The notes under the pieces were generated by a model. The model did not search any database. It was not told the DNA's origin and was given only the letters and a program-made list of their open reading frames with translations. Both the position numbers and the translations under genes were made by a program. Positions 1 through 8,756 of a stretch of DNA of 64,000 nt are shown piece by piece; positions within the stretch are counted from its first letter, which is position 1, and each line of letters starts with the position of its first letter. The DNA comes from Sideroxyarcus sp. Lineage in GTDB: Bacteria > Pseudomonadota > Gammaproteobacteria > Burkholderiales > Gallionellaceae. The DNA is taken from assembly GCA_030652215.1 (NCBI GenBank), contig JAUSBC010000004.1:1-64000 (forward strand), in the 5' to 3' direction.

Positions 1-32
1 CCGCGTGGGCACAAAAAACGTGCCCACCCTAC
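1..32. repeat. REP-like palindromic repeat (truncated by window start)
   Basis: A perfect 8-bp inverted repeat, GTGGGCAC at 5-12 and GTGCCCAC at 20-27, surrounds an A-rich 7-nt loop and is followed by CCTAC. Small palindromes of this kind with GTGGGC/GCCCAC arms are dispersed in many proteobacterial genomes. It sits just before the activase start and could also act as a weak terminator for a gene outside the window; the run of A in the loop reads as T on the other strand but does not follow the stem. Confidence 0.5.
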
Positions 33-56
33 CTAAAGACATATTAGGGTTTATTG

Positions 57-872
57 ATGAATTATTTTGCAGGAATAGACGTGGGCTCCACCGCCATCAA
101 GGTCGCGGTGGTGGATGAAAACGGACAAGTGGCCGGGGTGCACGTCACGCCCTCGGGCAGCCTGTTCCACAAGAACTCGACCGAGGCGCTACGTGTTCTG
201 CTCGACAAGCTGGGTCTGAAGCGCGAGGACGTGCGCTACCTGATCGCGACCGGTTATGGACGCAAGCTGTTCAAGGAGGCGGACGATTCCATCAGCGAAA
301 TCACCGCCAATGCCATCGGCGCTTTTGAATCAGGCAAAGCTTTCGGCGGTGTGCGCACCATCATCAACATCGGCGGACAGGACTCCAAAGCCATCCTGAT
401 CGACAGTAACGGCCATGTTGTGAATTTCGTGATGAACGACAAGTGTGCGGCGGGCACCGGGCGCTTTCTGGATGTGGCAGCACGCAATCTGGAGCTGGAC
501 CTGGAAGAACTGGGCGACTGCCATTTTCAGGCAGACAGCGCGCCGCTCACCATCAACAGCACCTGTACCGTGTTCGCTGAGTCCGAAATCATCGGCCTGC
601 TGGCCAAGGGACACGGCAAGGCGGAGATCATTGCGGGCATCCATTACTCCATCGCATCGCGCACGGTGCGCTTGGCCAAGCGCGTGGGTATCGAAGACCG
701 TGTGTACTTTGACGGCGGTCCGGCTCTGAACAAGGGGCTGGTTGCTGCGTTGCAGGACGAGCTGGGGCGCGAGTTGGTAATCCCCGAGCATCCGCAAACG
801 ACTACGGCGTTCGGTGCGGCGATGCTGGCGCGTAGCGAATTTCTGGACGAGCAACGACTGGAGTCGGTGTGA
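57..872 (+). CDS. BadF/BadG/HgdC-type acyl-CoA dehydratase activase (ASKHA ATPase with [4Fe-4S] cluster)
   Basis: Predicted 271-residue activator of the 2-hydroxyglutaryl-CoA dehydratase type. In this family a homodimer with one shared [4Fe-4S] cluster uses ATP hydrolysis to drive an electron to low potential for a partner enzyme. Visible motifs are the N-terminal phosphate loop GIDVGSTAIK (6-15), the second phosphate motif NIGGQDSK (104-111), DKCAAGTGRF with C130, INSTCTVFAESE with C170, and the adenosine motif FDGGPALN. C130 and C170 match the two cluster ligands per subunit. ATG at 57 is chosen over TTG at 54. The dehydratase or double-cubane partner is not in the window and may lie upstream. 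The stop overlaps the next start (GTGA), so the two genes are translationally coupled. The partner substrate is unknown. Confidence 0.88.
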   Translation: MNYFAGIDVGSTAIKVAVVDENGQVAGVHVTPSGSLFHKNSTEALRVLLDKLGLKREDVRYLIATGYGRKLFKEADDSISEITANAIGAFESGKAFGGVRTIINIGGQDSKAILIDSNGHVVNFVMNDKCAAGTGRFLDVAARNLELDLEELGDCHFQADSAPLTINSTCTVFAESEIIGLLAKGHGKAEIIAGIHYSIASRTVRLAKRVGIEDRVYFDGGPALNKGLVAALQDELGRELVIPEHPQTTTAFGAAMLARSEFLDEQRLESV

Positions 873-1552
873 TTGATATCGACATGGTGGTGGGCGCACC
901 GATGGCGGCCACCCTGGGCTTCGCTTACGGCATGGGGCCTTGCCTGATCAGTTGCCTGCCCTTTCTCGGGCCGGTTTTTCTCGCCAGCGACGGCGGCATC
1001 AAGAAATCATGGAAGATCATTCTGCCCTTGTCTCTCGGGCGCCTGACCGCTTACAGCGCATTCGGCGCGACAGTCGGCATGGCGGGGCATTACGTCAAGG
1101 ATACGATCACAACTGACAGCGTACGCATCGTGGTCGGTTGTGCCGTGCTGATGATGGGGTTGGCATTGTTGCTGCGCAAGCAGGAAAAGGTGTGTTCCTC
1201 GTCGAATTCGCAGAGTGCGCCATTGCAGCGCATGGACAGGAAAGAAAGTTCGCGCGCGCTGATGCCCGGCGGCCTGTTTCTGATGGGTGTCGGCATGACG
1301 CTGAGCCCCTGCGCCCCCTTGGGAATTGTGCTGTTCTCGGCATCAATGACCGGCAGCGCGGCGGGTGGATTGTTGCTGGGGCTGAGTTTCGGCCTGGGGG
1401 CAATCGTGATCCCCGCGATAGCCTATGGTATCGGTATGGCCTATCTGGGGACCCAATTGCGCGAGCAATTGCAGCATTGGCGCCCGAAGATCGAGCGCGT
1501 CAGCGCGCTGTTGCTGGTGGCAGTCGGGATCAGCAATCTGGCCAGATGGTAG
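869..1552 (+). CDS. CcdA/DsbD-like (TauE/SafE-superfamily) membrane protein
   Basis: 227-residue polytopic protein with about six hydrophobic segments in two halves. Each half carries a Pro-Cys motif: GPCLISCLPF (C25, C29) and LSPCAPLG (C148). This pseudo-symmetric arrangement resembles the transmembrane electron carriers CcdA and DsbD, whose two cysteines pass electrons from cytoplasmic thioredoxin to periplasmic thiols. Annotation pipelines often call such proteins sulfite exporter TauE/SafE family. GTG start at 869 overlaps the activase stop by 4 nt. A Cys/Ser-rich cytoplasmic loop (about residues 104-128) separates the halves. Electron transfer is inferred from motif positions only; transport of a metal or sulfur species is an alternative. 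Confidence 0.7.
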   Translation: MIDIDMVVGAPMAATLGFAYGMGPCLISCLPFLGPVFLASDGGIKKSWKIILPLSLGRLTAYSAFGATVGMAGHYVKDTITTDSVRIVVGCAVLMMGLALLLRKQEKVCSSSNSQSAPLQRMDRKESSRALMPGGLFLMGVGMTLSPCAPLGIVLFSASMTGSAAGGLLLGLSFGLGAIVIPAIAYGIGMAYLGTQLREQLQHWRPKIERVSALLLVAVGISNLARW

Positions 1553-1555
1553 GGG

Positions 1556-1574
1556 CTGCGGCGAAATGCCGCAG
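1556..1574 (+). terminator. hairpin after the activase/CcdA-like pair
   Basis: Perfect 7-bp stem CTGCGGC/GCCGCAG with loop GAAAT, starting 3 nt after the stop codon. No T-tract follows, so it may stabilise the mRNA 3' end rather than terminate by itself. Confidence 0.3.
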
Positions 1575-1642
1575 GCGGAAAGCAAGGTTGTTTGTAATAA
1601 TCAGCCAATCAATATCTTGATATGCATTTTTTGGGAAGAACG

Positions 1643-3790
1643 ATGAAATCTGCACCAATGTCAGTACCCGTCAAAGCAAACACTGCAAATCGCAATGCAG
1701 GGTTTCCGGTCATTCAGTCCAAGCGCTTGTTACAGTTGGCCGGTTTGTTTGTTTGCATTTCGGCCGTCGGCAGCGTGCATGCGGACGACCCGCAAACACT
1801 TCAGGAAATCAAGGTGACCGGCAAGACCGAAGATATTGCAGAGCGCCGCGAAGCCACTACGCAGAAGATCATTCTGGATCGCGCGGAGATCGAGAAGATG
1901 AGCGTCATGACCATCGGCGAAGTGCTCGGCAAATTGCCGGGTGTGGAAATGCCTGCGGGTGGCATGGGGCAGCGTACGCGCGGCATGTCGCGCGATTCGG
2001 TACAGGTGCTGGTGGACGGTGAGCGTTCGGCAGGGGGCGGCGCGATGGTGGGCGTCATCGGGCGTCTGCCATCCGGTGATCTGGATCGCGTTGAGATCGT
2101 GCGCGGTTCGTCGGCGGAGTTCGGCGGTGCGGCCTCGGTTACGGTGAACCTGATCATGAAGAAGGCGATACCCAAGAGTTCGACGGAAATCAGGGTGGGG
2201 CTGGGCAAGCGCGGTAGCGAATCCTATAGCCAGCTTGCCATCACCCAGAACGGAGGCGAGGGCGGATTCGCCTGGTCGCTGCCGATCGGTCTGGTCTGGA
2301 ACAATTCCCCGATTTCGAACAGCGCAGAAAAGCAGGACTCGACTCTCGCGCATACCTATGAAAGCGAGAGCGGCGCTACCAAATTCGGCCATCACACCAT
2401 TACGCCGCGCATGACCTGGAAAGATGGCAGCGACAGTCTGACTGTTGCGCCGATGATGTTCCTGGGCCCGAAAGAATCGAACAGCGAAACAACGTTGACG
2501 GGTTCTGCCACGCCCGCAGAGAACGGAGTGCGTGCGAATTCAGTGAAGAGCCTGATGCGCACAACCCGGGTTCGCGTCGAGGGTGAAAAACACATCAACG
2601 ATTCCAAGCTGACCGGCCGTACTGCGGTCAACAGAACCAAGAATACGGCTGATACGGTACGTACCGGTCTGACGAATACGACAGATCACACCGAGAGCAC
2701 GGATATCGAAACCAACTTCGCTTTGCGTCTGGACAAGCCGCTGGGCGGCGAGCATCTGGTGGCGGTGGGTGTGGAGTATGTCAATCTGCGCCGCACGCAG
2801 GACCAGAATTTCAACGGCAGTGTTGCCGCCTACGAGGCGAAAGAGCGTCAAAGCATTGCCTGGGTGCAGGACGACTGGATGGTGCAACCCAAAACCACAC
2901 TGACCTACGGTTTGCGCGGGGAATCCATCTCGTTGAACTCTGCGGGTATTTCGCAACAGCGCGGGCAATTGATGCCTTCCGTGGCGGTACGCTGGGAGCC
3001 GATGGAGCAATGGGTGGCGCGTTCGTCGTTGGGCACGGGTTTGAAGATGCCCAAGCTGGACGAGATCAGCAATGCAGATACTCGCAGCATTATCAATACG
3101 CCGGTGGATGCGGACAAGCGCGGAAATCCGGATCTGCAGCCGGAGCGCAGCGTCAATTTCGAGGCGGTGCTGGAACGCTATCTCGATAAAGAAGCGGGCG
3201 TGCTGGGTGCCAATTTGTATGTTCGTTCCACTCGGGACTTTACCGAGCGTCGCGTGCAGCAGGAATTGCAGGAGGATATGACCTTGCGCTGGGTCGACAG
3301 GCCGCAGAACGAAGGTAAGGCGCTCCACTGGGGCCTGGAACTGGACGGCAAAGTGCGTACCGACAGCTTTGGATGGAAAGGTGCTACCGTGAAATCGCAT
3401 CTCACCTTGCCGCATGCCAAAGTGAACGACGAGCGCCTCGGCATCACACGCATGGCGCGCGATACACCCAAATACGTATTGTCTGGCGGTCTGGACGGGA
3501 GCCTGCCCAAACTGCAATCCAGTTATGGCATGACGCTGCAACTATCCGGGCGTAGCGTGACTGATATTCCCGGCGAGCAATACGTTGTAACCAAAGCGCG
3601 AACCACGCTGGATGCGTTCTGGCTTTACAGGATCAATGCACAATTCAAGTTGCGCCTGAGCGGGCAGAATCTGCTGGCAGCGGATTCGGTGCGGGATACC
3701 CGGTTCACTTCTGCGGGAAATACGTGGCAATTGCACTCCGTGGATGATGGATATCGCTCGCTCATGGCGACTTTAGAGGGGCGCTGGTAG
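1643..3790 (+). CDS. TonB-dependent outer membrane receptor
   Basis: 715-residue outer membrane transporter. The signal peptide has hydrophobic core LLQLAGLFVCISAVG and probable cleavage after SVHA (residue 47). Next comes a TonB-box-like segment, LQEIKVTG, and a plug domain with the typical pattern VLVDGE, DLDRVEIVRG and SSAEFGG. A long C-terminal beta-barrel ends in aromatic W, as expected for BAM recognition. ATG at 1643 is chosen over ATG at 1622 because GGGAAG lies 6 nt upstream of it. The gene is followed directly by tonB-exbB-exbD, so the whole uptake system is probably one operon. The ligand (siderophore, metal chelate or other) cannot be told from the sequence. Confidence 0.92.
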   Translation: MKSAPMSVPVKANTANRNAGFPVIQSKRLLQLAGLFVCISAVGSVHADDPQTLQEIKVTGKTEDIAERREATTQKIILDRAEIEKMSVMTIGEVLGKLPGVEMPAGGMGQRTRGMSRDSVQVLVDGERSAGGGAMVGVIGRLPSGDLDRVEIVRGSSAEFGGAASVTVNLIMKKAIPKSSTEIRVGLGKRGSESYSQLAITQNGGEGGFAWSLPIGLVWNNSPISNSAEKQDSTLAHTYESESGATKFGHHTITPRMTWKDGSDSLTVAPMMFLGPKESNSETTLTGSATPAENGVRANSVKSLMRTTRVRVEGEKHINDSKLTGRTAVNRTKNTADTVRTGLTNTTDHTESTDIETNFALRLDKPLGGEHLVAVGVEYVNLRRTQDQNFNGSVAAYEAKERQSIAWVQDDWMVQPKTTLTYGLRGESISLNSAGISQQRGQLMPSVAVRWEPMEQWVARSSLGTGLKMPKLDEISNADTRSIINTPVDADKRGNPDLQPERSVNFEAVLERYLDKEAGVLGANLYVRSTRDFTERRVQQELQEDMTLRWVDRPQNEGKALHWGLELDGKVRTDSFGWKGATVKSHLTLPHAKVNDERLGITRMARDTPKYVLSGGLDGSLPKLQSSYGMTLQLSGRSVTDIPGEQYVVTKARTTLDAFWLYRINAQFKLRLSGQNLLAADSVRDTRFTSAGNTWQLHSVDDGYRSLMATLEGRW

Positions 3791-3803
3791 CATGGAGGCT
3801 GTC

Positions 3804-4430
3804 ATGGACATGGTGGGAACGCTGGAAATGTATTCGCAATTATCCAATGAACCGGAGAAATCGCCGCTGAGCGAGCGTTTTATCGTCGTCGGTTTGGTCG
3901 TTTTGCTGCATCTGCTGGTGTTTGCATCCTACTTCTTGCAGCCTGAGTCACCGGCCGTGCTGGTCAACGAGATGTCGATTTCTTTTGCCAACATGCAGAT
4001 GCAGCAGGCAGACGTCGTGCCGCAGCCCAAACCCAAGCCGCGTGAACCGGAACCGGTTCCGGCGGAAGAGCCGGCGGTGCAGGAAGTTGCCGAGCCCGTG
4101 GCGCAGGATGCCACACCGCCTTCCCCGGTGGTGCTGGATGCCGAGCCGGATTACAAAGCCGATTACCTGAACAACCCGCGTCCGCCTTATCCCATGGTGG
4201 CCAGACGCATGGGGTACCACGGCAAAGTGGTGCTGGATGTCGAAGTGCTGGCCGAAGGCAAGGCAGGGGATGTAAAACTGCATCAGAGTTGCGGCCATGA
4301 CATCCTCGACAATGCCGCACTGCAGACGGTCAAGACCTGGCGTTTTTCGCCGGCGCGCCGTTTCGGTCAGGCCGTTACACAACGGTTTCTGGTCCCGATC
4401 AAATTTTCACTAGAGGATAGCGAAGCATGA
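3804..4430 (+). CDS. tonB: energy transducer TonB
   Basis: 208 residues. An N-terminal membrane anchor at about 25-44 (RFIVVGLVVLLHLLVFASYF) is followed by a Pro/Glu/Lys-rich periplasmic spacer (QPKPKPREPEPVPAEEP). The C-terminal TonB domain has RPPYPMVARRMGYHG and a TVKTWRFSPAR segment. It passes proton-motive-force energy from ExbBD to outer membrane receptors by binding the TonB box. ATG 3804 is preferred over ATG 3792 because GGAGG (3794-3798) is 5 nt upstream. The gene lies 13 nt after the receptor and its stop overlaps the exbB start (ATGA). Confidence 0.93.
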   Translation: MDMVGTLEMYSQLSNEPEKSPLSERFIVVGLVVLLHLLVFASYFLQPESPAVLVNEMSISFANMQMQQADVVPQPKPKPREPEPVPAEEPAVQEVAEPVAQDATPPSPVVLDAEPDYKADYLNNPRPPYPMVARRMGYHGKVVLDVEVLAEGKAGDVKLHQSCGHDILDNAALQTVKTWRFSPARRFGQAVTQRFLVPIKFSLEDSEA

Positions 4431-5083
4431 ATAACTTTTTTTCTGTCAACTCCACCATCGTTTTTGCCACGCTGCTACTGCTGATTGTTCTGTCAATCGC
4501 CACCTGGTCCATCGCCCTGTTCAAGTTGTGGAAGCAATTGCAGGGGAAGAAGGATGATCGCGCATTCAACGACAGCTTTTGGTCGGTGCGTGAATGGAGT
4601 GCAGCAGAGAAGGCGGCGGAGAACAGCAAGGGTGACATCGCCCGTTTGGCACAGGCCGGGTTTTCCGAGTTGAAGGCCTTGAGCGAAACGCAGCATGACT
4701 TGAAACACATAGGTACTCCGCACGAAGTGCTGGAGCGCCAGTTGCGCCAGCAACTGCAGAACATCCAGCGCTTCCATGAACGCGGTCTGGCGGAATTGGC
4801 CACCATCGGTTCCACCGCACCCTTCGTCGGCTTGTTCGGCACGGTATGGGGCATCATGCACGCGCTGCAGGAGATCGGGAAAAGCGGCTCGGCTTCGCTG
4901 GATATCGTGGCGGGCCCCATCGGCGAAGCGCTCATCGCCACTGCCATCGGTATCGCCACCGCACTGCCCGCCGTGCTGGCCTACAACTTCTTCCTGCGTC
5001 GCCTGAAAGTGCATGTGACCGATCTGGAGAACTTCGCGCACGATTTCATGCGTTTGGCACAGAAGCACAATTACAAACAGTGA
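4427..5083 (+). CDS. exbB: MotA/TolQ/ExbB proton channel family protein
   Basis: 218 residues with three membrane segments: N-terminal (about 8-30), and a conserved pair around STAPFVGLFGTVWGIMHAL and IGEALIATAIGIATALPAV, which form the family's proton-channel core. A cytoplasmic loop of about 90 residues separates the first and second. ExbB pentamers with ExbD dimers power TonB. Its position between tonB and exbD argues for ExbB rather than TolQ. ATGA overlap with tonB. Confidence 0.93.
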   Translation: MNNFFSVNSTIVFATLLLLIVLSIATWSIALFKLWKQLQGKKDDRAFNDSFWSVREWSAAEKAAENSKGDIARLAQAGFSELKALSETQHDLKHIGTPHEVLERQLRQQLQNIQRFHERGLAELATIGSTAPFVGLFGTVWGIMHALQEIGKSGSASLDIVAGPIGEALIATAIGIATALPAVLAYNFFLRRLKVHVTDLENFAHDFMRLAQKHNYKQ

Positions 5084-5090
5084 GGCCGGT

Positions 5091-5501
5091 ATGAGTTTCG
5101 GAAACAATTCCTCCGAGGAAGGCAGCATGATGAGCGAGATCAACGTCACGCCGCTGGTGGACGTGATGCTGGTGCTGCTGGTGGTGTTCATCATCACCGC
5201 GCCTTTGCTGGCGCCGCAGTCGCTCAAGATCAACCTGCCCAAGACCGAATCGGTCATCCACGACGACAAACTGCAGAAGGTCAGTCTTGCCATCGACGCC
5301 AAAGGCGAGGTCTCGCTTGAAAATGCACATCTCAGCGATGAAGGCTTGGCCGAGCTGCTGAAAAATCGCGCCGTCGATCCGCAATTCCAGTTGCAGATCC
5401 AGGCGGACGAGGCGGTGAACTACGGCCGCGTGGCGCAGGTGATGGCCATAGCGCAAAAGGCGGGTGTTGCCAAACTGTCGTTTCTGACGATTACCAAGTA
5501 A
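5091..5501 (+). CDS. exbD: biopolymer transport protein ExbD
   Basis: 136 residues. The cytoplasmic N-tail SEINVTPLVD is followed by one membrane helix (about 22-42). D24 falls where the essential protonatable Asp of ExbD/TolR lies. The periplasmic domain ends with a TolR-like pattern (INYGRV-type segment followed by a terminal strand). Starts 7 nt after exbB with a GAGG ribosome-binding site and closes the receptor-tonB-exbBD cluster. Confidence 0.93.
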   Translation: MSFGNNSSEEGSMMSEINVTPLVDVMLVLLVVFIITAPLLAPQSLKINLPKTESVIHDDKLQKVSLAIDAKGEVSLENAHLSDEGLAELLKNRAVDPQFQLQIQADEAVNYGRVAQVMAIAQKAGVAKLSFLTITK

Positions 5502-5766
5502 TGAATGGTGGCTGACTATCCGGCTAATCCCTTATCCCCCATTGCCCGAGCGAGCTTGTTCGCGAATGCGGCAAACATATTCACCTGCAGGTATTGGTTA
5601 ACGCGCTGATTATTAGTTGTTTTGCTTGTCTGGTGTTGGCGCCGCATGGTGTGTGTGTCGGCGGGTTTCCGGCATGCCGGTTGTCGCCATGCATCGGCAA
5701 TACCAGATAAGCATTGCCGAAATTGGGTTAGGATTGCGCAAAATATAACTATTCGGCCAATCAGTC

Positions 5767-8673
5767 TTGCCTATAGCCTGGAACATCCCGCTGGTCGCAT
5801 TGTCCGTGCTGGTCGCCATGATCGGTTCGTTCACCGCACTCACTCACGCGCAGCGTATGCGCGAGAACAGCGGGCGGGCGGCGATGTGGTGGATGATTGT
5901 CGGCAGTTTCACGCTGGGCACGGCGATTTGGTCCATGCACTTCATCGGCATGCTGGCCATGCATCTGCCCATCCCGCTCTCCTACGATTTGTCCCTGACG
6001 CTGCTTTCCGTGGTGCCCTCGATTGCCGCGGCCTTGCTCGGTTTCCGGGTGTTGCGCGATGAGCATGTCAGTACTTTGCGCCTGTTCGTCAGCGGACTGG
6101 TGATGGGGACGGGCATCTGCGTGATGCACTACACAGGCATGGATGCGCTCAAGATGTCGCCGCCGATTTCCTATGATCCGCTGATTTTCGTCCTGTCGGT
6201 CGTGATTGCGGTGGTTGCGTCCTGGGGGGCGTTGCTGATGATGTACCAGGGGCAGCGCATCAGGCTGAAACCGGTACCGCGTTTCTTGCTCGGCGCTGTG
6301 GTCATGGGGGCGGCGATTTCGGGCATGCACTATACCGCCATGCAGGGCGTGCACATTCAGTCCGGCAGCATGTGCCTCTCCGCCGCTTCCAGCATAGAAC
6401 CGCACATTCTTGTGTTGCTGGTGTCGCTGACCTCGATGTTCTGGTTCGGCGGCGGCATACTCGCCACGCTGTTCGACCAGCGCATGGCGCGGCAGAACGA
6501 GCTTGCCCTGGCCGAACTGGCCAAGGTGCACAGCGAGTTGAAGCAGCGCGCCGAGCAGCATGCCGCAGAAATGACGCAATCCCTGCGCGATTCGCACGAG
6601 GCGTTGCAGCGCGTGCTCGATTCGGTTGCCGAAGGCATTTACGGCGTGGACATGGAAGGGCGCTGCACGTTCATTAACGCCTCGGGTGTGGCCATGCTGG
6701 GCTATGCCGATGCGGGAGAGTTCGTGGGAAAACGTATCCATCAGCTCATCAATCACTCGCGGCCGGATGGTTCTCCCTACCCGGAGAACGAATGCCGCAT
6801 GTGTAACGTGTTCGCGAACAAGCAGGATGTCCAGGTGGATGACGAAGTGTTCTGGCGCAAGGACGGAACCTCGTTCCCGGTCGAATACTGGGCGCACCCC
6901 ATCGTCAAGGACGGTGCGTTGGGCGGCGCCGTCGCCACCTTTTTCGACATTTCCGAGCGCAAGCGCAGCGAGGCCGCGTTGCATGAGAGCGGGGTGTTTA
7001 CCGAATCCCTGCTGCAGACGATGCCGGTGCCGGTGTTTCACAAGAACACGCAGGGCCGCTATACAGGCTGCAACGGCGCGTTCGCCGAATTCATCGGAAA
7101 AACCAAGGAAGAAGTCGTCGGCAAGACGGTGTTCGAGATTGCGCCGCAGCCGCTTTCCGCCGGTTACCGCGACAAGGATCTCGATTTGCTGGATCACCCG
7201 CAGGGGGTGCAGGTGTACGAAGGCCGCGTCATGCATGCCGACGGAACGCTGCACGACGTGATCTTCCACAAGGCGCGCATGGTCGGCAGCAACGGCGATC
7301 CCACCGGCATCATCGGCGTCATCCTGGACATCACCGAGCGCAAGAAAACGGAGCTGCAAATCCACCAGTTGGCTTTCTACGACGCGCTGACGCAGTTGCC
7401 GAACCGCCGCCTGCTGATGGACCGGCTGCATCAGGCGTTCGCGGTGAGCGCGCGCAATTCGCAGCACGGCGCGATCATGTTTCTCGACCTGGATCATTTC
7501 AAGACGCTCAACGATACCAAGGGGCACGAGATCGGCGACCTGTTGCTGATCGAAGTGGCGGCGCGCTTGTCGGATTGCGTGCGCGACGGCGACACGGTGG
7601 CGCGCCTGGGCGGGGATGAGTTCGTGGTGGTGTTGGAGACGCTCAAGAACAACGCCCAGGAGGCGGCCAACCAGGCGGAACGCGTGGCCGAGAAGATACA
7701 GGCCGCGCTGAACCGGCCTTTTCAGATCAAGGGACGCACCCACCACTCGACCTCCAGCATCGGCATCGTGATGTTCATTGGGCACGACGACGGCGTGGAC
7801 GATTTGCTCAAGTACGCCGACATTGCCATGTATCAGGCCAAGACGGCGGGGCGCAACGCCATTCGCTTTTACGACCCCGCGACGCAATCGGCCATCGAAG
7901 CGCGTGCGGATATGGAAACCGAACTGCGGCTGTCGCTCGAGCACCGCCAGTTCGTGCCTTATTACCAGATCCAGGTGGACAGCTCTTTCCGCGCGGTGGG
8001 GGCGGAGTTGCTGTTGCGCTGGATGCATCCGGAGCGCGGGCTGATTAGTCCGGCGCAATTCATCCCGTTGCTGGAGGAAAGCGGCATGATCGTGCCGGTC
8101 GGGATGTGGGTATTGCAGGCCGCCTGCGAGCAGTTGCGCGCCTGGCAGGGCAGTGCGCAGACCCGCGACCTGACGCTGGCGGTGAATGTGAGTGCCAAGC
8201 AGTTCCGCCAGCCCGACTTTGTCGCGCGGATTCAGCGTGTACTGCTGGAAACCGGCGCCAAACCCTCGCATCTCAAGCTGGAGCTGACGGAGAGCATCGT
8301 GCTGGAAAACGTGGAAAGCACCATTGCCCGCATGCGCGAGCTGAAACTGCTGGGCGTGAGCTTCTCCATGGACGATTTCGGCACCGGCTATTCCTCGCTG
8401 CAATACCTCAAGCAGCTGCCGCTGGACCAGATCAAGATCGATCGTTCCTTCGTGCGCGATATCGCCTCGGACGTGAACGATGCCGCCATCGTGCAGACCA
8501 TCATCGCCATGAGCGATGCGCTGGCGCTGAACGTGATCGCGGAAGGCGTGGAAACCGTGGCACAACGCGAATTCCTCGAAAAACACGGCTGCCACGCGTA
8601 TCAGGGCTTTTTGTTCGGCAAACCACTGCCGCTGGAGGAATTCGAGCAGTCGCTGCGCCGGGACACGCATTAG
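5767..8673 (+). CDS. MHYT-PAS-PAS-GGDEF-EAL cyclic-di-GMP signalling protein
   Basis: 968 residues. The membrane domain of about 230 residues has three MHYT repeats (SMHFIGM, VMHYTGM, GMHYTAM), a sensor proposed to bind copper and sense O2, CO or NO. A coiled coil and two PAS domains (about 285-525) follow, then GGDEF with intact RLGGDEF (about 610-617), then EAL. In the EAL domain the signature reads AELLLRW (about 745) instead of EALLRW. The other phosphodiesterase motifs look intact: ELTES, DDFGTGYSSL, KIDRSF and AEGVE. The only in-frame start after a stop at 5746 is TTG 5767, without a clear Shine-Dalgarno; a weak TATAAC (5744-5749) lies close, so the leader may be very short. Whether it makes or degrades c-di-GMP cannot be told. 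The 265 bp before it holds nothing else I can assign. Confidence 0.9.
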   Translation: MPIAWNIPLVALSVLVAMIGSFTALTHAQRMRENSGRAAMWWMIVGSFTLGTAIWSMHFIGMLAMHLPIPLSYDLSLTLLSVVPSIAAALLGFRVLRDEHVSTLRLFVSGLVMGTGICVMHYTGMDALKMSPPISYDPLIFVLSVVIAVVASWGALLMMYQGQRIRLKPVPRFLLGAVVMGAAISGMHYTAMQGVHIQSGSMCLSAASSIEPHILVLLVSLTSMFWFGGGILATLFDQRMARQNELALAELAKVHSELKQRAEQHAAEMTQSLRDSHEALQRVLDSVAEGIYGVDMEGRCTFINASGVAMLGYADAGEFVGKRIHQLINHSRPDGSPYPENECRMCNVFANKQDVQVDDEVFWRKDGTSFPVEYWAHPIVKDGALGGAVATFFDISERKRSEAALHESGVFTESLLQTMPVPVFHKNTQGRYTGCNGAFAEFIGKTKEEVVGKTVFEIAPQPLSAGYRDKDLDLLDHPQGVQVYEGRVMHADGTLHDVIFHKARMVGSNGDPTGIIGVILDITERKKTELQIHQLAFYDALTQLPNRRLLMDRLHQAFAVSARNSQHGAIMFLDLDHFKTLNDTKGHEIGDLLLIEVAARLSDCVRDGDTVARLGGDEFVVVLETLKNNAQEAANQAERVAEKIQAALNRPFQIKGRTHHSTSSIGIVMFIGHDDGVDDLLKYADIAMYQAKTAGRNAIRFYDPATQSAIEARADMETELRLSLEHRQFVPYYQIQVDSSFRAVGAELLLRWMHPERGLISPAQFIPLLEESGMIVPVGMWVLQAACEQLRAWQGSAQTRDLTLAVNVSAKQFRQPDFVARIQRVLLETGAKPSHLKLELTESIVLENVESTIARMRELKLLGVSFSMDDFGTGYSSLQYLKQLPLDQIKIDRSFVRDIASDVNDAAIVQTIIAMSDALALNVIAEGVETVAQREFLEKHGCHAYQGFLFGKPLPLEEFEQSLRRDTH

Positions 8674-8756
8674 CGGAGTGCAGGCCTGCGGATGACAAGA
8701 GACAAAAGCCTGAAGTACACTGCGCCGGCATTTACAACCAACCGGGGGAGAGTCAC

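Noticed and set aside
1612-1623. Palindrome ATATC-TT-GATAT before the TonB receptor as a Fur or metal-regulator box
   Set aside because: Does not fit the Fur 19-bp consensus or other metal boxes well enough to call.
5669-5680. 12-bp palindrome CCGGCATGCCGG in the exbD to MHYT gap
   Set aside because: Single short GC palindrome without T-tract or a second site; likely chance.
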